From NCBI GenBank assembly GCA_023460575.1, contig JAEWPQ010000202.1:10055-74054 (forward strand): a DNA stretch of 64,000 nucleotides, read 5' to 3'. The position numbers were made by a program, and so were the translations under genes. This stretch comes from Bacillota bacterium. Its GTDB lineage: Bacteria > Bacillota > Clostridia > Lachnospirales > Lachnospiraceae. The notes below the pieces were generated by a model. That model did no database searches. It saw only the letters and a program-made list of their open reading frames with translations, and was not told the DNA's origin. How positions within the stretch are numbered: the first letter of the stretch is position 1; the number at the start of each line of letters is the position of its first letter. Positions 7,456 to 18,845 of this stretch are shown in pieces.

Positions 7456-7477
7456 AGCCATCAGGTGAAAGATGGCT
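7456..7477 (+). terminator. Weak hairpin between arsR and the permease
   Basis: AGCCATC (7456-7462) and GATGGCT (7471-7477) form a 7-bp stem directly after the arsR stop, followed by CTTATTT. It may be a leaky terminator or attenuator that lowers read-through into the permease gene, which also has its own operator at 7493. Confidence 0.4.
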
Positions 7478-7492
7478 CTTATTTAAAGCGTA

Positions 7493-7512
7493 ACATCAAT
7501 TTTTTTTGATAT
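7493..7512. promoter_or_regulatory. Second ArsR-type operator, before the permease
   Basis: ACATCAA (7493-7499) and TTGATAT (7506-7512) form an inverted repeat closely matching the site at 7112-7131. Position and similarity suggest control by the ArsR encoded at 7143. Confidence 0.6.
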
Positions 7513-7546
7513 GAATGTCTGATTAAGAAAGAGAGGTACTTTTCTA

Positions 7547-8560
7547 ATGAACCCCCTTCAAACAATGTGGCTGTTTTTTCAAAACCAGGTACTTGGTATG
7601 AAATGGCTCAATGATTTCATTGGCAGACTGCTTTTGGCCCTTGGCATTGACATTTCCGGGCAGATTGGCGGCAGTATACAGTTTTTTATCTATGATGTTT
7701 TGAAAATCACCGTACTGCTCTGTGTGCTGATTTTCATCATTTCATACATTCAAAGCTACTTTCCCCCTGAACGCAGTAAGAAAATTATGGGCCGGTTTCA
7801 TGGTGTATGGGCAAACATTATGGCAGCACTGCTTGGCACCGTGACACCTTTTTGCTCCTGTTCTTCCATTCCGCTGTTTATTGGCTTTACCAGTGCAGGA
7901 CTGCCCCTGGGTGTGACCTTTTCTTTCCTTATTTCCTCTCCCATGGTAGATCTTGGTTCCCTTGTACTGCTGATGAGCATATTTGGAACAAAGGTGGCGC
8001 TTGTCTACGTGATCATCGGACTGATTCTTGCAGTTCTGGGAGGTACTCTGATTGAAAAACTGCACATGGACAGTTATGTGGAGGATTTTATCCGGTCAGC
8101 GGGCAGAGTGGATATTGATTCGCCCAGCCTGACCAGAAAAGAACGTATGATTTACGCCAGGGATCAGGTAGCAGCCACCTTCAAAAAGGTATTGCCCTAT
8201 ATTTTAATCGGTGTAGGTATCGGAGCAATCATTCACAACTGGATTCCTGAAAGCTGGATTGAGATGGTGCTGGGCAGCCGTAACCCGTTTGGGGTTATAC
8301 TGGCAGCTTTGCTGGGCGTTCCCATGTATGCGGATATTTTCGGAACAATACCGGTAGCAGAGGCACTTCTTTATAAGGGAGCACAGCTTGGTACCGTTCT
8401 CTCCTTTATGATGGCGGTAACGACCTTAAGCCTTCCCTCCATTATCATGCTGCGTAAAGCCGTTAAGCCCAGACTACTTGGTCTTTTCGTGGCAATCTGC
8501 ACCATTGGCATCATTATCATTGGTTACCTGTTTAATATTTTGCAGAATTTTCTTGTGTAA
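7547..8560 (+). CDS. ArsP/YraQ-like permease (UPF0718, DUF318)
   Basis: This 337-residue membrane protein has about eight to ten hydrophobic segments in two halves. Family hallmarks are TPFCSCSSIPLF with Cys residues in the first half, FLISSPMVDLGSLVLL, and LGVPMYADIFGTIPVAEALL in the second half. ArsP members export trivalent organoarsenicals; other DUF318 members have unproven metal roles. RBS AGAGAGG lies before ATG 7547. An upstream arsR and the downstream thioredoxin-fold gene (26 bp) form one cassette. Arsenical export is inferred from context. Confidence 0.82.
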   Translation: MNPLQTMWLFFQNQVLGMKWLNDFIGRLLLALGIDISGQIGGSIQFFIYDVLKITVLLCVLIFIISYIQSYFPPERSKKIMGRFHGVWANIMAALLGTVTPFCSCSSIPLFIGFTSAGLPLGVTFSFLISSPMVDLGSLVLLMSIFGTKVALVYVIIGLILAVLGGTLIEKLHMDSYVEDFIRSAGRVDIDSPSLTRKERMIYARDQVAATFKKVLPYILIGVGIGAIIHNWIPESWIEMVLGSRNPFGVILAALLGVPMYADIFGTIPVAEALLYKGAQLGTVLSFMMAVTTLSLPSIIMLRKAVKPRLLGLFVAICTIGIIIIGYLFNILQNFLV

Positions 8561-8586
8561 GTAAAAATTTATAGGAGGATAAAATT

Positions 8587-8949
8587 ATGGCACTGTTTGG
8601 TTTTGGTAAGAAAAAAGAAGAGGAAAAGGAAATAAGCTCCGGATGCTGCTGTAATGGCAGCTGCAGCAGCGATACAAATGCTGAATCTGATGAAACAAAG
8701 ATCAGCGGCACTTCGGTTAAGGTGCTTGGCTCAGGCTGCGCAAAATGCAACCAGCTGGAAGCAGCAACCCGGGAAGCACTAAAAGAACTGGGTATGGACA
8801 GTACCATTGATCATGTGACAGATTTCACACAGATTGCTGCTTACGGTGTTATGTCCACGCCGGCCCTTGTGGTAGACGGCAAGGTGGTTTCCTTCGGTAA
8901 AGTACTGAATAAGGAAGAAGTTGTTAAAATCCTGAAAAATTTGAGATAG
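8587..8949 (+). CDS. Thioredoxin-fold protein (TM0996/MTH895 type) with Cys-rich N-terminus
   Basis: This 120-residue protein has a C-terminal small thioredoxin-like domain (residues about 38-120) with the redox motif GSGCAKCNQLE, a cis-Pro segment MSTPALVVDGK and a typical VLNKEEVVKIL end. The first 36 residues are Lys/Glu-rich and then carry SGCCCNGSCSS, an added thiol cluster that could bind a trivalent metalloid or metal. AGGAGG precedes ATG 8587. It probably hands reduced arsenical or electrons to the adjacent permease. Permease plus thioredoxin-fold pairs are known, but the precise reaction is not established. Confidence 0.8.
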   Translation: MALFGFGKKKEEEKEISSGCCCNGSCSSDTNAESDETKISGTSVKVLGSGCAKCNQLEAATREALKELGMDSTIDHVTDFTQIAAYGVMSTPALVVDGKVVSFGKVLNKEEVVKILKNLR

Positions 8950-8965
8950 ACTTCATTATGACAAT

Positions 8966-9007
8966 AAATCGCAGGCAGCTTGAATGCATGAAAGCTGCCT
9001 GCGATTT
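8966..9007. terminator. Strong terminator hairpin
   Basis: A perfect 16-bp stem (8966-8981 with 8992-9007; arm AAATCGCAGGCAGCTT) and a 10-nt loop sit between the convergent thioredoxin-fold gene and the EIIA gene. It probably stops transcription from both sides. Confidence 0.85.
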
Positions 9008-9050
9008 TAATTTGTATCATCTATATCTGATATCACTCCCCTGAAAGTGA

Positions 9051-9581
9051 TTACTGAAAATCAAATAACCGGTCCAGAAGTTCAACCGGACCTGTAGGAG
9101 GCTGACTCATCGTGCCCAATATAGCTGCATTAGGCACCAATACCATAGTGGTTGTCTGATAGCCCTTTTCTTTAATCTTAACGCAATCGAATTCTACCAG
9201 CAGCTCCCCTGCCTTCACATGATCTCCCTGCTTTACTAACGCGTGAAAGCCATCACCTTCCAGCTGTACGGTATCTATACCGATATGAAGTAAAACTTCC
9301 ATTCCATCCCCGGTTGTCATTCCAATTGCATGTCCCGTAGGAAATACAGAGGCAATTTCTCCATCCACCGGAGCATATAACTTTCCTTCTTTTGGATTAA
9401 TTCCCACACCTGGTCCCATTACTTCTTCAGCAAATACCGGATCACTTACCTCTGAAAGAGGTATTACGGATCCCTTCAAAGGGCTGTAGATTGTTTTCGG
9501 CTCACAGATTATACTTTTTGAAGAAGGAGTGTCTGATTCGTTTTTCTCTTTATTACCAAATAAATTATCTAAAAATCCCAT
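9051..9581 (-). CDS. PTS glucose/beta-glucoside-family enzyme IIA
   Basis: This 176-residue cytoplasmic phosphocarrier passes phosphate from HPr to the EIIB domain. About 30 N-terminal polar residues precede the IIA-Glc fold. That fold begins YSPLKGSVIPLSEV and has GHAIGMTT, VLLHIGIDTVQLEG (phospho-acceptor His) and FDCVKIKEKGYQT. The neighbouring EIIBC at 11456 lacks its own IIA domain, so this gene supplies it. It is the last gene of the licT-EIIBC-GH2-EIIA operon, 21 bp after GH2. Confidence 0.92.
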   Translation of the reverse strand: MGFLDNLFGNKEKNESDTPSSKSIICEPKTIYSPLKGSVIPLSEVSDPVFAEEVMGPGVGINPKEGKLYAPVDGEIASVFPTGHAIGMTTGDGMEVLLHIGIDTVQLEGDGFHALVKQGDHVKAGELLVEFDCVKIKEKGYQTTTMVLVPNAAILGTMSQPPTGPVELLDRLFDFQ

Positions 9582-9602
9582 TCTATTCAGTCCTTTATAT
9601 GT

Positions 9603-11405
9603 TTAGTCCATGGATTCCCACCGGGTCTTTAATACGAAAGCTGCACTCTTAGGCTGCCTGACCCGATTGAAAATCCCCTTTTTGTTTCCATTTACACGCA
9701 TGATTCCCTCTGTAGTCTGGAAATCAGCAAAATTCCAAACCAGCTCGCCCTGTATAAAATCAAACTGGTCAAATATTTCAAAATTCATATTCAGATATTC
9801 GTCCTGATACTCCTGGCTCCACATAATACTTGGCAGTTTATGCTCTGCTGCCAGGGTATCCGTACCAAATTCAGTAAATACAAACGGAATATTCAAATTT
9901 TTATCTTTCCATTTATTCATCTCAATCAGGAAGGCTTCCCTTGCATCAACTAGCTCCGGACCTCCTTTAATATACCACCCGTAATACCGGTTTAAACAGA
10001 TAAAATCACAAAGCTGATAGCATTGGCAGATTTCCGGCTGACTGTTCTTTTCAAATGCTCCCGTCATCGGACGCTTCTGGGGATCCAAAGTCCTTGCAAA
10101 ATCAAAAACCTTTGTAAAATAATCTTTCGACTGTTCGCTGGTGGTTTCCGGTTCATTAAACAGACTCCATGCAATTACACTGGGATGGTTTTTATCTCTT
10201 ACGATCATCTCTTCCACTGCCTGAAGATGGGCCTTTAACAAATTAGGTACCGTAGGTGTTTCAAAGAATCTTGTAAACTTACCTGTACCTGCATCTGCAA
10301 AGTTTCTGGTGGATCTCATCATTCCCACAGCAGGAACCTCATCAATGATCAAAAAGCCTTCTTCATCTGCAAACTGATACCACTCTTCTGCATAAGGATA
10401 ATGGCTGGTTCGAAAGCAATTGGCACCAATCCATTTCATGCATTCAAAGTCTCTCTTTAATACCCCCCAGTTAAAGCCTCTTCCAATTACTTCAAAATCT
10501 TCATGTTTTCCGAATCCCTTCAGATAAACAGCTTTGCCATTAATCTGAATTTCTTTTCCTTCTATCTTTACAGTGCGGATACCGATTTTAGAAGAATACT
10601 CGTCAATCAGCGTCTCCCCATCCCAGATACGCATGACTGCCTGATAAAGATAGGCTTTTCCTACGTTCCATAAATGGGCTTTTGGAACAATCACGCTTCC
10701 CTGCATGCCTGTGCTTTTAACCACCTGCTGTTTTTCTTCGTCAAATATCTCAAAGGAAACCTCATGATTACCATTTGTCCTGATCTCATAATGAATAACC
10801 GCATCTTCTCCGTTTAACTCATATTCCACACTGAAATCTTCGATGGATTCCATGGGCTTTGAGACAAGCCATACGCTTCTCTGGATACCGGAATAGTTAA
10901 AAAAATCAAACTAAGGCCTGGCCAGTTTTCTTCCGTCACTGAGCACTGCAGTGGCTCCACAGGGAAGACTCTCTTCATTTAATTCGTTGTTGGCCTTTAC
11001 GATAAAGGTATTTACCTCACCAAATTTCACATGATCCGTCACTCTGGCAATCACAGGCAGAAATCCGCCCTCATGGGTTGTTGTCAGACTACCATTGCAA
11101 TAGATGCTTGCACGGTGGGTAATGCTGCCGAATCGGATCTCCAGCTCCTGTTTCTCCCATTCCCGTGGTACAAATACTTCCGTCTCATACCAGAAATCTC
11201 CGCAAAAATCCCGTTCCTCTTTCGTAGTAAAAAAATCCGAAAAACTGGCGGGAACCGGCATGGAGATTGGGTCTGGCAACTTATGCTGCCAGCCCTCCTG
11301 CAGTCCTTTTTCTTCCGGATCAAACCGGAATTTCCACATACCATCCAACAGCTGCGCCATTCTTGCCTGATTGCTGCATGGGTATAATTCTGAAAAATTC
11401 AGCAT
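9603..11405 (-). pseudogene. uidA: GH2 beta-glucuronidase interrupted by an in-frame amber codon
   Basis: The full frame is 600 codons, the usual UidA length, but codon 165 (10911-10913) is TAG. Everything before and after is in the same frame, with FDFFNYSGI resuming straight after the stop. At this place relatives usually have Tyr, so one base change explains it. Catalytic residues are intact: acid/base Glu418 in SLFNEPETT and nucleophile Glu512 in FTEFGTD. The glucuronate-recognition NxK motif is present in NGNKKGIF. There is no signal peptide, so the enzyme would be cytoplasmic. Unless TAG is read through, only a 164-residue fragment, and perhaps a piece from ATG 10853, is made. A sequencing error cannot be excluded. 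Confidence 0.85.
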
Positions 11406-11455
11406 CTTTCACTCTCCTGTTATCTTTTTATGCTGTCTTAATTCGCCATTTTTTA

Positions 11456-12926
<1,471 letters not shown>

Positions 12927-12931
12927 GAAAT

Positions 12932-13771
12932 CTAACTGTTTTTTAATTGTGACAGGTGAACTGCCAGATATATTAATTCATCATGCCCCGCTTTGTAATG
13001 ATATTTATCTTCAATGTATTGACACACCTTCTGGCTGCAGCGATATTCATCGGGGTAGTTTCGCAGCAGTTCCTCTAACATGCGCGCCCCGCCATGCTCT
13101 TTATAATAATACTTTTTCATGACACGCTGCGCAAAGAACTTCAAATGGGTCATATACCGGTAATAGGGAAGTGAATCTTCCGTAACCTGAAAATTCAGTT
13201 CTGACATAATCAGATCATTCAGTTCACTCACCATGACAATCATTTTTTTCGCATTTCCGCTTATCTGGTTATGCCGTGCTGTTACAAAGTGCATGGCCAC
13301 AAATCCAGCCTCATCGTTGGATAACCGGTACCCGAATCTGGACTCGATTAAATCAAGCATCTTTTGTCCAACCTTATATTCGTCCGGATAAAACCGTATA
13401 ATATCATGAAGTATGGAATTCGGTACAACAAGTCCCTGCTGAAAATTTTCTACTGCATGATAAATATGATCCACCAGGGAAATGTGAATGGTTTCATTGA
13501 GAGTCATATCAAAAACCTGGACTGCAAAATCAATTACATCCTCTGCAACCATGATGTATTCCTGGGGCACAGTATCAAGTATTTCCCGGAACTGACTTTT
13601 ATGGTTTTTATCTTTCAGAATAAATTGTTTTTCAACCCGCTCCTGATCGATGGTATCGCCGATACGGCTTTTAAATCCAAGTCCGCTTCCAAGCAGCAGG
13701 ACATCCTGTCCATTTTCATCGTTTGATATCACAGCATTTGTATTTAATATCTGCTTAATAACCATTTTCAT
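12932..13771 (-). CDS. licT: LicT/BglG-family transcriptional antiterminator
   Basis: This 279-residue RNA-binding protein has an N-terminal CAT domain (residues 1-55, with ILNTNAVISNDENGQ and LGSGLGFKSRIGD) and two PRD domains. PRD1 has His residues in ISLVDHIYHA and FVAMHFVTARHN. PRD2 has His in RYMTHLKFFA and LAVHLSQL. PTS phosphorylation of these His residues sets activity. ATG 13771 is chosen because GAGG lies 8 nt upstream; the in-frame extension upstream lies inside the leader terminator. It is placed before the PTS gene and preceded by its own RAT, so it controls itself, EIIBC and GH88. Confidence 0.92.
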   Translation of the reverse strand: MKMVIKQILNTNAVISNDENGQDVLLLGSGLGFKSRIGDTIDQERVEKQFILKDKNHKSQFREILDTVPQEYIMVAEDVIDFAVQVFDMTLNETIHISLVDHIYHAVENFQQGLVVPNSILHDIIRFYPDEYKVGQKMLDLIESRFGYRLSNDEAGFVAMHFVTARHNQISGNAKKMIVMVSELNDLIMSELNFQVTEDSLPYYRYMTHLKFFAQRVMKKYYYKEHGGARMLEELLRNYPDEYRCSQKVCQYIEDKYHYKAGHDELIYLAVHLSQLKNS

Positions 13772-13828
13772 AAAAGTATCCTCGATCTCAATGTGTAAAA
13801 AACATAACGCTACAGATGGATTAAAAAC

Positions 13829-13870
13829 AAAAAAACAAGCATGCACCAAATAAAACAGATGCAGACTTGC
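13829..13870 (-). terminator. Conditional terminator in the licT leader
   Basis: On the minus strand CAAGTCTGCATC pairs imperfectly with GGTGCATGCTTG, followed by a run of seven T. The 5' arm overlaps the 3' half of the RAT at 13862-13892. Confidence 0.75.
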
Positions 13871-13892
13871 CTAATTTAATAGTAACACTCCT
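13862..13892 (-). promoter_or_regulatory. RAT element before licT
   Basis: The minus strand carries AGGAGTGTTACTATTAAA followed by TTAGGCAAGTCTG. This matches the LicT/BglG RAT consensus and is identical over 31 bases to the copy at 16369-16399. It implies autoregulation of licT by antitermination. Confidence 0.85.
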
Positions 13893-13922
13893 GTAAACTA
13901 CGTAAAGCTTATCACAGGAGTG
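13886..13922. promoter_or_regulatory. Inverted repeat overlapping RAT and promoter (copy 1)
   Basis: CACTCCTGT (13886-13894) and ACAGGAGTG (13914-13922) form a 9-bp dyad. The sequence between is similar to copy 2 at 16393-16429. One arm covers the first bases of the RAT. It may be an operator, or an RNA fold competing with the RAT if transcription starts upstream. Confidence 0.5.
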
Positions 13923-14008
13923 CAGCAAAGACAATCGGTATTTTAACCAATATTGATTCATATATTTTGTACACTTTCACTGTCTTTTAACCGTTTTTTC
14001 TATTTTTT

Positions 14009-15151
14009 TTATAGCTTAATCGCTTTATCTGCAGCCATATTTTGCCCCGAGTATAATTTTTGCGAGGTCCACGGCTGATCCTCATCTGACCAGAACGCAT
14101 CCTCCTGCAAAAGCCCCAGAGCCAGAAATACCGTTGTACATAAATACAAACTGCCAGTATTGATATACCGCTCTCCCAAATCCGGCTGATAGCCGCAGAC
14201 ACCGGTTTTCAACCAGCCATTTTCATCAAAAATGTAAGGTCCCTCCATGATCCGTTTGATCACTGCAGTCAGGGCACAGCGCACCTGAGCAGGGGTAAGT
14301 TCCTCTGGAAGGCTGTGGCACAGGGCCATCTGAGATAAAGTCTGAAATGCTCCAAACCGGTAGCATACGGAACGTCCTATAATCGGATATGTCCCCTCAG
14401 GAGAAATCAATCTCTCCAAAATTGCCGCATACCGCTTTGAACGCTGCCAGACTACAGGCAGCATCTCATGTTCCATATCTTTAAAACAATTCATAATATC
14501 CAGCAGCATGGGCTGAATGACAAAGCTGTTATAATAGTCAAAATGAAATACTTCGCCGTCTCCGTAAAGTCCATCTCCCTTATACCAGCCAAGCATTTTG
14601 CAGACATAGTTACGAATCCGGTCCTTATCATAATCTCCTCCCAGAAGATAAAGACCTGTTTCCACCATGGCGCTGAATAAAACCCAGTTATTATTTAACG
14701 GCTGGATCCTTCTGGTGATCATCAGACACCGGATCAGCTGCTCCTTTGTTTTTACTTCCATATTGCGGACAAGACTGTTTTGTGCTCTTACCAGGGCACT
14801 GCATAAAAACGCCGCATCCACCAGTGGTTGTCTTTCATCTTCTTCTCCGCCGAATATCATATAGTCTTTTGCTTTCGGATCGGTTGCGTTGGCCAGTGCC
14901 TTATGAAAAAGCTTCCGGCAGGATTCCTGCATCTTTTTTTCTTCTCCGGTTAGGTTTTCCAGTTCCAGCCATGGGCTGATCCCATAAGCTGTACGCCCAA
15001 ACGCCTCCAGCAATGCATTTTTATGGCAACTGGGTTTTGTATTTGGCAAGCGTATCTTTAAACTGTCATTTGCCAGATTTTCAAATACCGGCAGAGCGAT
15101 TTTAAGCATTGTATTCAGCCAGTATGATCTTACCTCGGTCTTCATCGGCAT
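14009..15151 (-). CDS. DUF2264-domain protein, probable (alpha/alpha)6-barrel uronide enzyme
   Basis: This 380-residue cytoplasmic protein has no signal peptide. It matches the DUF2264 family by HKNALLEAFGRTAYGISPWL near residue 42, RRIQPLNNNWVLFSAMVE and a DGLYGDGEVFHFDYYNSFVI segment with acidic and aromatic residues. These resemble the active-site region of (alpha/alpha)6 barrel hydrolases and lyases. The biochemical role is not established. The neighbouring GH88 gene (17 bp upstream, same operon) points to breakdown of unsaturated or acidic oligosaccharides. AAAGGA precedes ATG 15151. Confidence 0.8.
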   Translation of the reverse strand: MPMKTEVRSYWLNTMLKIALPVFENLANDSLKIRLPNTKPSCHKNALLEAFGRTAYGISPWLELENLTGEEKKMQESCRKLFHKALANATDPKAKDYMIFGGEEDERQPLVDAAFLCSALVRAQNSLVRNMEVKTKEQLIRCLMITRRIQPLNNNWVLFSAMVETGLYLLGGDYDKDRIRNYVCKMLGWYKGDGLYGDGEVFHFDYYNSFVIQPMLLDIMNCFKDMEHEMLPVVWQRSKRYAAILERLISPEGTYPIIGRSVCYRFGAFQTLSQMALCHSLPEELTPAQVRCALTAVIKRIMEGPYIFDENGWLKTGVCGYQPDLGERYINTGSLYLCTTVFLALGLLQEDAFWSDEDQPWTSQKLYSGQNMAADKAIKL

Positions 15152-15167
15152 ATCATGTTCCTTTCTT

Positions 15168-16301
15168 TTACCAGATAAATAAATCTTTATCTGCTAATTT
15201 TAAAATAGCCTCTATAAAATAATAATCAGCATAAATCATCGGGAAATTGTGTCTTGTATCATGATACGCTGCAGAACAGTTCTCCAAAAGATTATCCATG
15301 TCAGGATTCCAGTTACAACGGTTTTCATCCAGTGTTTTTAAAAGACGAATGGCTGAATTAAGGTAAACAAGCTGCTCAGATTCTTTGACATATTTCGAAA
15401 GCTCAATCATTGCGCAGGCAGAACAGGCCGCCGCTGTAGAATCTTCCCAGCTGCAGGTCTGTGGCTGGGCGAAATCCACAGGGATCAGGCCGCTGTCCGG
15501 GATATTGGCAATAAAATAATTTGCAATGACCTTAGCAGTATTTAAATAAGATACTTTTTGCGTATGCCTGTAACTTAGAACAAACCCATAAATCCCCCAT
15601 GCCTGTCCTCTTGTCCAGGAAGATCCATCTTCGTATCCCTGACCTCCGCGTGATTTTATCATTTCTCCGGTTTCCGGATTAAATTCAACAATATGGTTGA
15701 CCGAACCATCCGGCCTTACAAAACAGGCCTGTGCCATATCCGCATGGTTAACCGCTATATGCCGAAATCTGGGGTCTTCGGTTTCCTTCCAGGCCCAGTA
15801 TAACAGCGGCAGATTCATCATGCAGTCAATAATAGCCCACCCAAGGTGTTTTTCACCTCCCCATTCATTCCATGCACGAAGGAAATGTCCGGCAGGATTG
15901 TAACGTCCCGCCAGAAGTTCTGCCGCCAGAAGTCCTCTGTTTCGAGACTCCTGGCTTCCCGTGATACGGTAATTGGCCACTGCCGTAGGAAGCCATTTAA
16001 ACCCATTATCGTGATCCAGTTTTTCCGGCATCAGAAAATTCTTATCCATCTTCTGCTCTGTTTTTACTGCAATATCTTTATACAGATTATTTCCGGTAAC
16101 CTGATACATCTGCCACATGATTCCAGCCCAGAAACCATTGGTCCACCAGTAAATCTTCTCATGGGAGTAATCATTGAAAACTCCGTTTTCCGCTGTATAT
16201 GGTATCTTGTTCTGATTGCGTTCTGCTACAAAAAACATTTTTGATTTAATTTTTTCCAGAGTTTCATCCACCCATAATTCCTGGCTCACTGATAATTTCA
16301 T
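15168..16301 (-). CDS. ugl: GH88 unsaturated glucuronyl hydrolase
   Basis: At 377 residues this has the same length as the characterised Bacillus unsaturated glucuronyl hydrolase. GH88 enzymes hydrate the 4,5-double bond of the uronate left by polysaccharide lyases, releasing a keto acid. Key Asp residues are visible in KLDHDNGFKW (about 96-98) and WAIIDCMMNL (about 159), with the substrate-binding segment GSSWTRGQAWGIYGF. It has no signal peptide and is probably cytoplasmic. The leader has a promoter, RAT and terminator identical in design to those of licT. DUF2264 follows 17 bp downstream. Confidence 0.9.
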   Translation of the reverse strand: MKLSVSQELWVDETLEKIKSKMFFVAERNQNKIPYTAENGVFNDYSHEKIYWWTNGFWAGIMWQMYQVTGNNLYKDIAVKTEQKMDKNFLMPEKLDHDNGFKWLPTAVANYRITGSQESRNRGLLAAELLAGRYNPAGHFLRAWNEWGGEKHLGWAIIDCMMNLPLLYWAWKETEDPRFRHIAVNHADMAQACFVRPDGSVNHIVEFNPETGEMIKSRGGQGYEDGSSWTRGQAWGIYGFVLSYRHTQKVSYLNTAKVIANYFIANIPDSGLIPVDFAQPQTCSWEDSTAAACSACAMIELSKYVKESEQLVYLNSAIRLLKTLDENRCNWNPDMDNLLENCSAAYHDTRHNFPMIYADYYFIEAILKLADKDLFIW

Positions 16302-16338
16302 ATATCCCCCTTTCTTTCACCCGATCCTCTTATATAAC

Positions 16339-16377
16339 AAAAAAACAAGTATGCACCAAAAACAGATGCAGACTTGC
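16339..16377 (-). terminator. Conditional terminator in the GH88 leader
   Basis: CAAGTCTGCATC pairs with GGTGCATACTTG on the minus strand (one mismatch, one G-U), followed by seven T. It overlaps the RAT at 16369-16399. Confidence 0.75.
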
Positions 16378-16399
16378 CTAATTTAATAGTAACACTCCT
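16369..16399 (-). promoter_or_regulatory. RAT element before GH88
   Basis: This is identical over 31 bases to the RAT before licT (13862-13892). It places the GH88-DUF2264 operon under the same LicT antiterminator. Confidence 0.85.
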
Positions 16400-16433
16400 G
16401 TGAATTATCTAAAGCTTATCACAGGAGTGTCAA
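16393..16433 (-). promoter_or_regulatory. GH88 promoter with overlapping inverted repeat (copy 2)
   Basis: On the minus strand TTGACA (16428-16433) and GATAAT (16404-16409) are 18 bp apart. CACTCCTGTG (16393-16402) and CACAGGAGTG (16420-16429) form a perfect 10-bp dyad, with one arm between -35 and -10 and the other near the start point. This arrangement suggests an operator on top of the RAT control. Confidence 0.6.
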
Positions 16434-16459
16434 AGAAATCAACTACTATTTGTAAACTT

Positions 16460-17884
<1,425 letters not shown>

Positions 17885-17907
17885 TTATTCTTAATGAGAT
17901 GTCGACT

Positions 17908-17936
17908 ATAATAACAGATTTTTATGAAATAAACAA
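17908..17936 (-). promoter_or_regulatory. Promoter of the GH1 gene
   Basis: On the minus strand TTGTTT (17931-17936) and TATTAT (17908-17913) are 17 bp apart, 42 bp upstream of ATG 17866. Confidence 0.6.
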
Positions 17937-17948
17937 CTCACAAAAAAA

Positions 17949-17977
17949 TTGAAGTATCATTAAATCATGTATATAAT
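17949..17977 (+). promoter_or_regulatory. Promoter of the MerR-family gene
   Basis: TTGAAG (17949-17954) and TATAAT (17972-17977) have a 17-bp spacer, 31 bp before ATG 18009. Confidence 0.6.
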
Positions 17978-18008
17978 AAAGGTGGAAATCCAAAAGGGGG
18001 GTAAATTG

Positions 18009-18824
18009 ATGTTTCAGATAGGTGAATTTTCAAAGCTGACGCAAATAACAATTCGTATGCTCCGATATTATGATGAGGCAGGGCTCCTAAAACCTGCCGA
18101 AATCGACCCTTGGACGGGATATCGTATGTATTCTGTGGAACAAATACCGGTTCTAAACAAAATCATCTATCTTCGTGACAGCGGTTTTACTGTTTCAGAA
18201 ATTGCCGCAGCTCTAAGTATCAAGGACGACTATTCTCTTGTGTCACAGCTTGACAGGAAACAGCTGGAGGTGGAACAGGCAATCAGGACTGAACAGGAGA
18301 AATTAAATAAAATAGAGCTTGCAAAAAGCGAACTGTTAAACAAAAAAAGCCAAATGCATTATAACATTACAATTAAATCCATACCAGGTTATCCGGTTCT
18401 TTCCTTACGCCGTACGATACCCGACTATTACGCAGAGGGCCGTTTATGGCAGGAGTTATCCGGTTTTGCAGCTGAACATCAAATACTAATATCAAAAAAT
18501 ACTTTTTCAATCTATTATGATACCGAATACAGGGAAAAAGATGTAGACGTTGAGTTATGCGCACCTGTAAAAAAACAGGGTAAAAATATAGATGACTTTA
18601 CATTTAAAAACGTTGAGCCCGTACCAATGATGGCTTGCACAATGGTATACGGAGCCTTTTCAAATATTGCTGACGGCTATCGTGCATTTGCACAATGGCT
18701 GCAGGAAAACAGTCAATATGAAATGTCCGTCCCAACAAGACAAATCGTACACCGCGGGCCATGGAATGAAAGCAGTTCCGAAAATTATCTGATAGAGATA
18801 CAGATACCATTAGAAATTAAATAG
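18009..18824 (+). CDS. MerR-family regulator with GyrI-like effector domain
   Basis: This 271-residue protein starts with a MerR helix-turn-helix (FQIGEFSKLTQITIRMLRYY, then DEAGLLKPAEIDPWTGYRMY). A coiled linker (about residues 78-115) and a C-terminal GyrI-like small-molecule-binding domain follow, ending ENYLIEIQIPLE. ATG 18009 is chosen because GGGGGG lies 7 nt upstream. It is the likely activator of the 19-bp-spacer promoter at 18846, which starts 22 bp after its stop. Such BmrR-type proteins bind hydrophobic cations or other amphiphilic compounds; the ligand here is unknown. Confidence 0.87.
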   Translation: MFQIGEFSKLTQITIRMLRYYDEAGLLKPAEIDPWTGYRMYSVEQIPVLNKIIYLRDSGFTVSEIAAALSIKDDYSLVSQLDRKQLEVEQAIRTEQEKLNKIELAKSELLNKKSQMHYNITIKSIPGYPVLSLRRTIPDYYAEGRLWQELSGFAAEHQILISKNTFSIYYDTEYREKDVDVELCAPVKKQGKNIDDFTFKNVEPVPMMACTMVYGAFSNIADGYRAFAQWLQENSQYEMSVPTRQIVHRGPWNESSSENYLIEIQIPLEIK

Positions 18825-18845
18825 CCCATTCCTCTATTTATCCTC

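Noticed and set aside
7742..8065. Minus-strand open frames opposite the ArsP-like permease
   Set aside because: They are antisense shadows of a well-conserved membrane protein, with low-complexity Lys/Gln content and no ribosome site.
10911..10913. TAG in the beta-glucuronidase as pyrrolysine or selenocysteine-like recoding
   Set aside because: Pyrrolysine is known mainly in methylamine methyltransferases, the aligned position is usually Tyr, and no insertion element or pyl gene is seen.
13886..13922. Dyad as a simple rho-independent terminator
   Set aside because: No T run follows on either strand and one arm is inside the RAT and promoter region.
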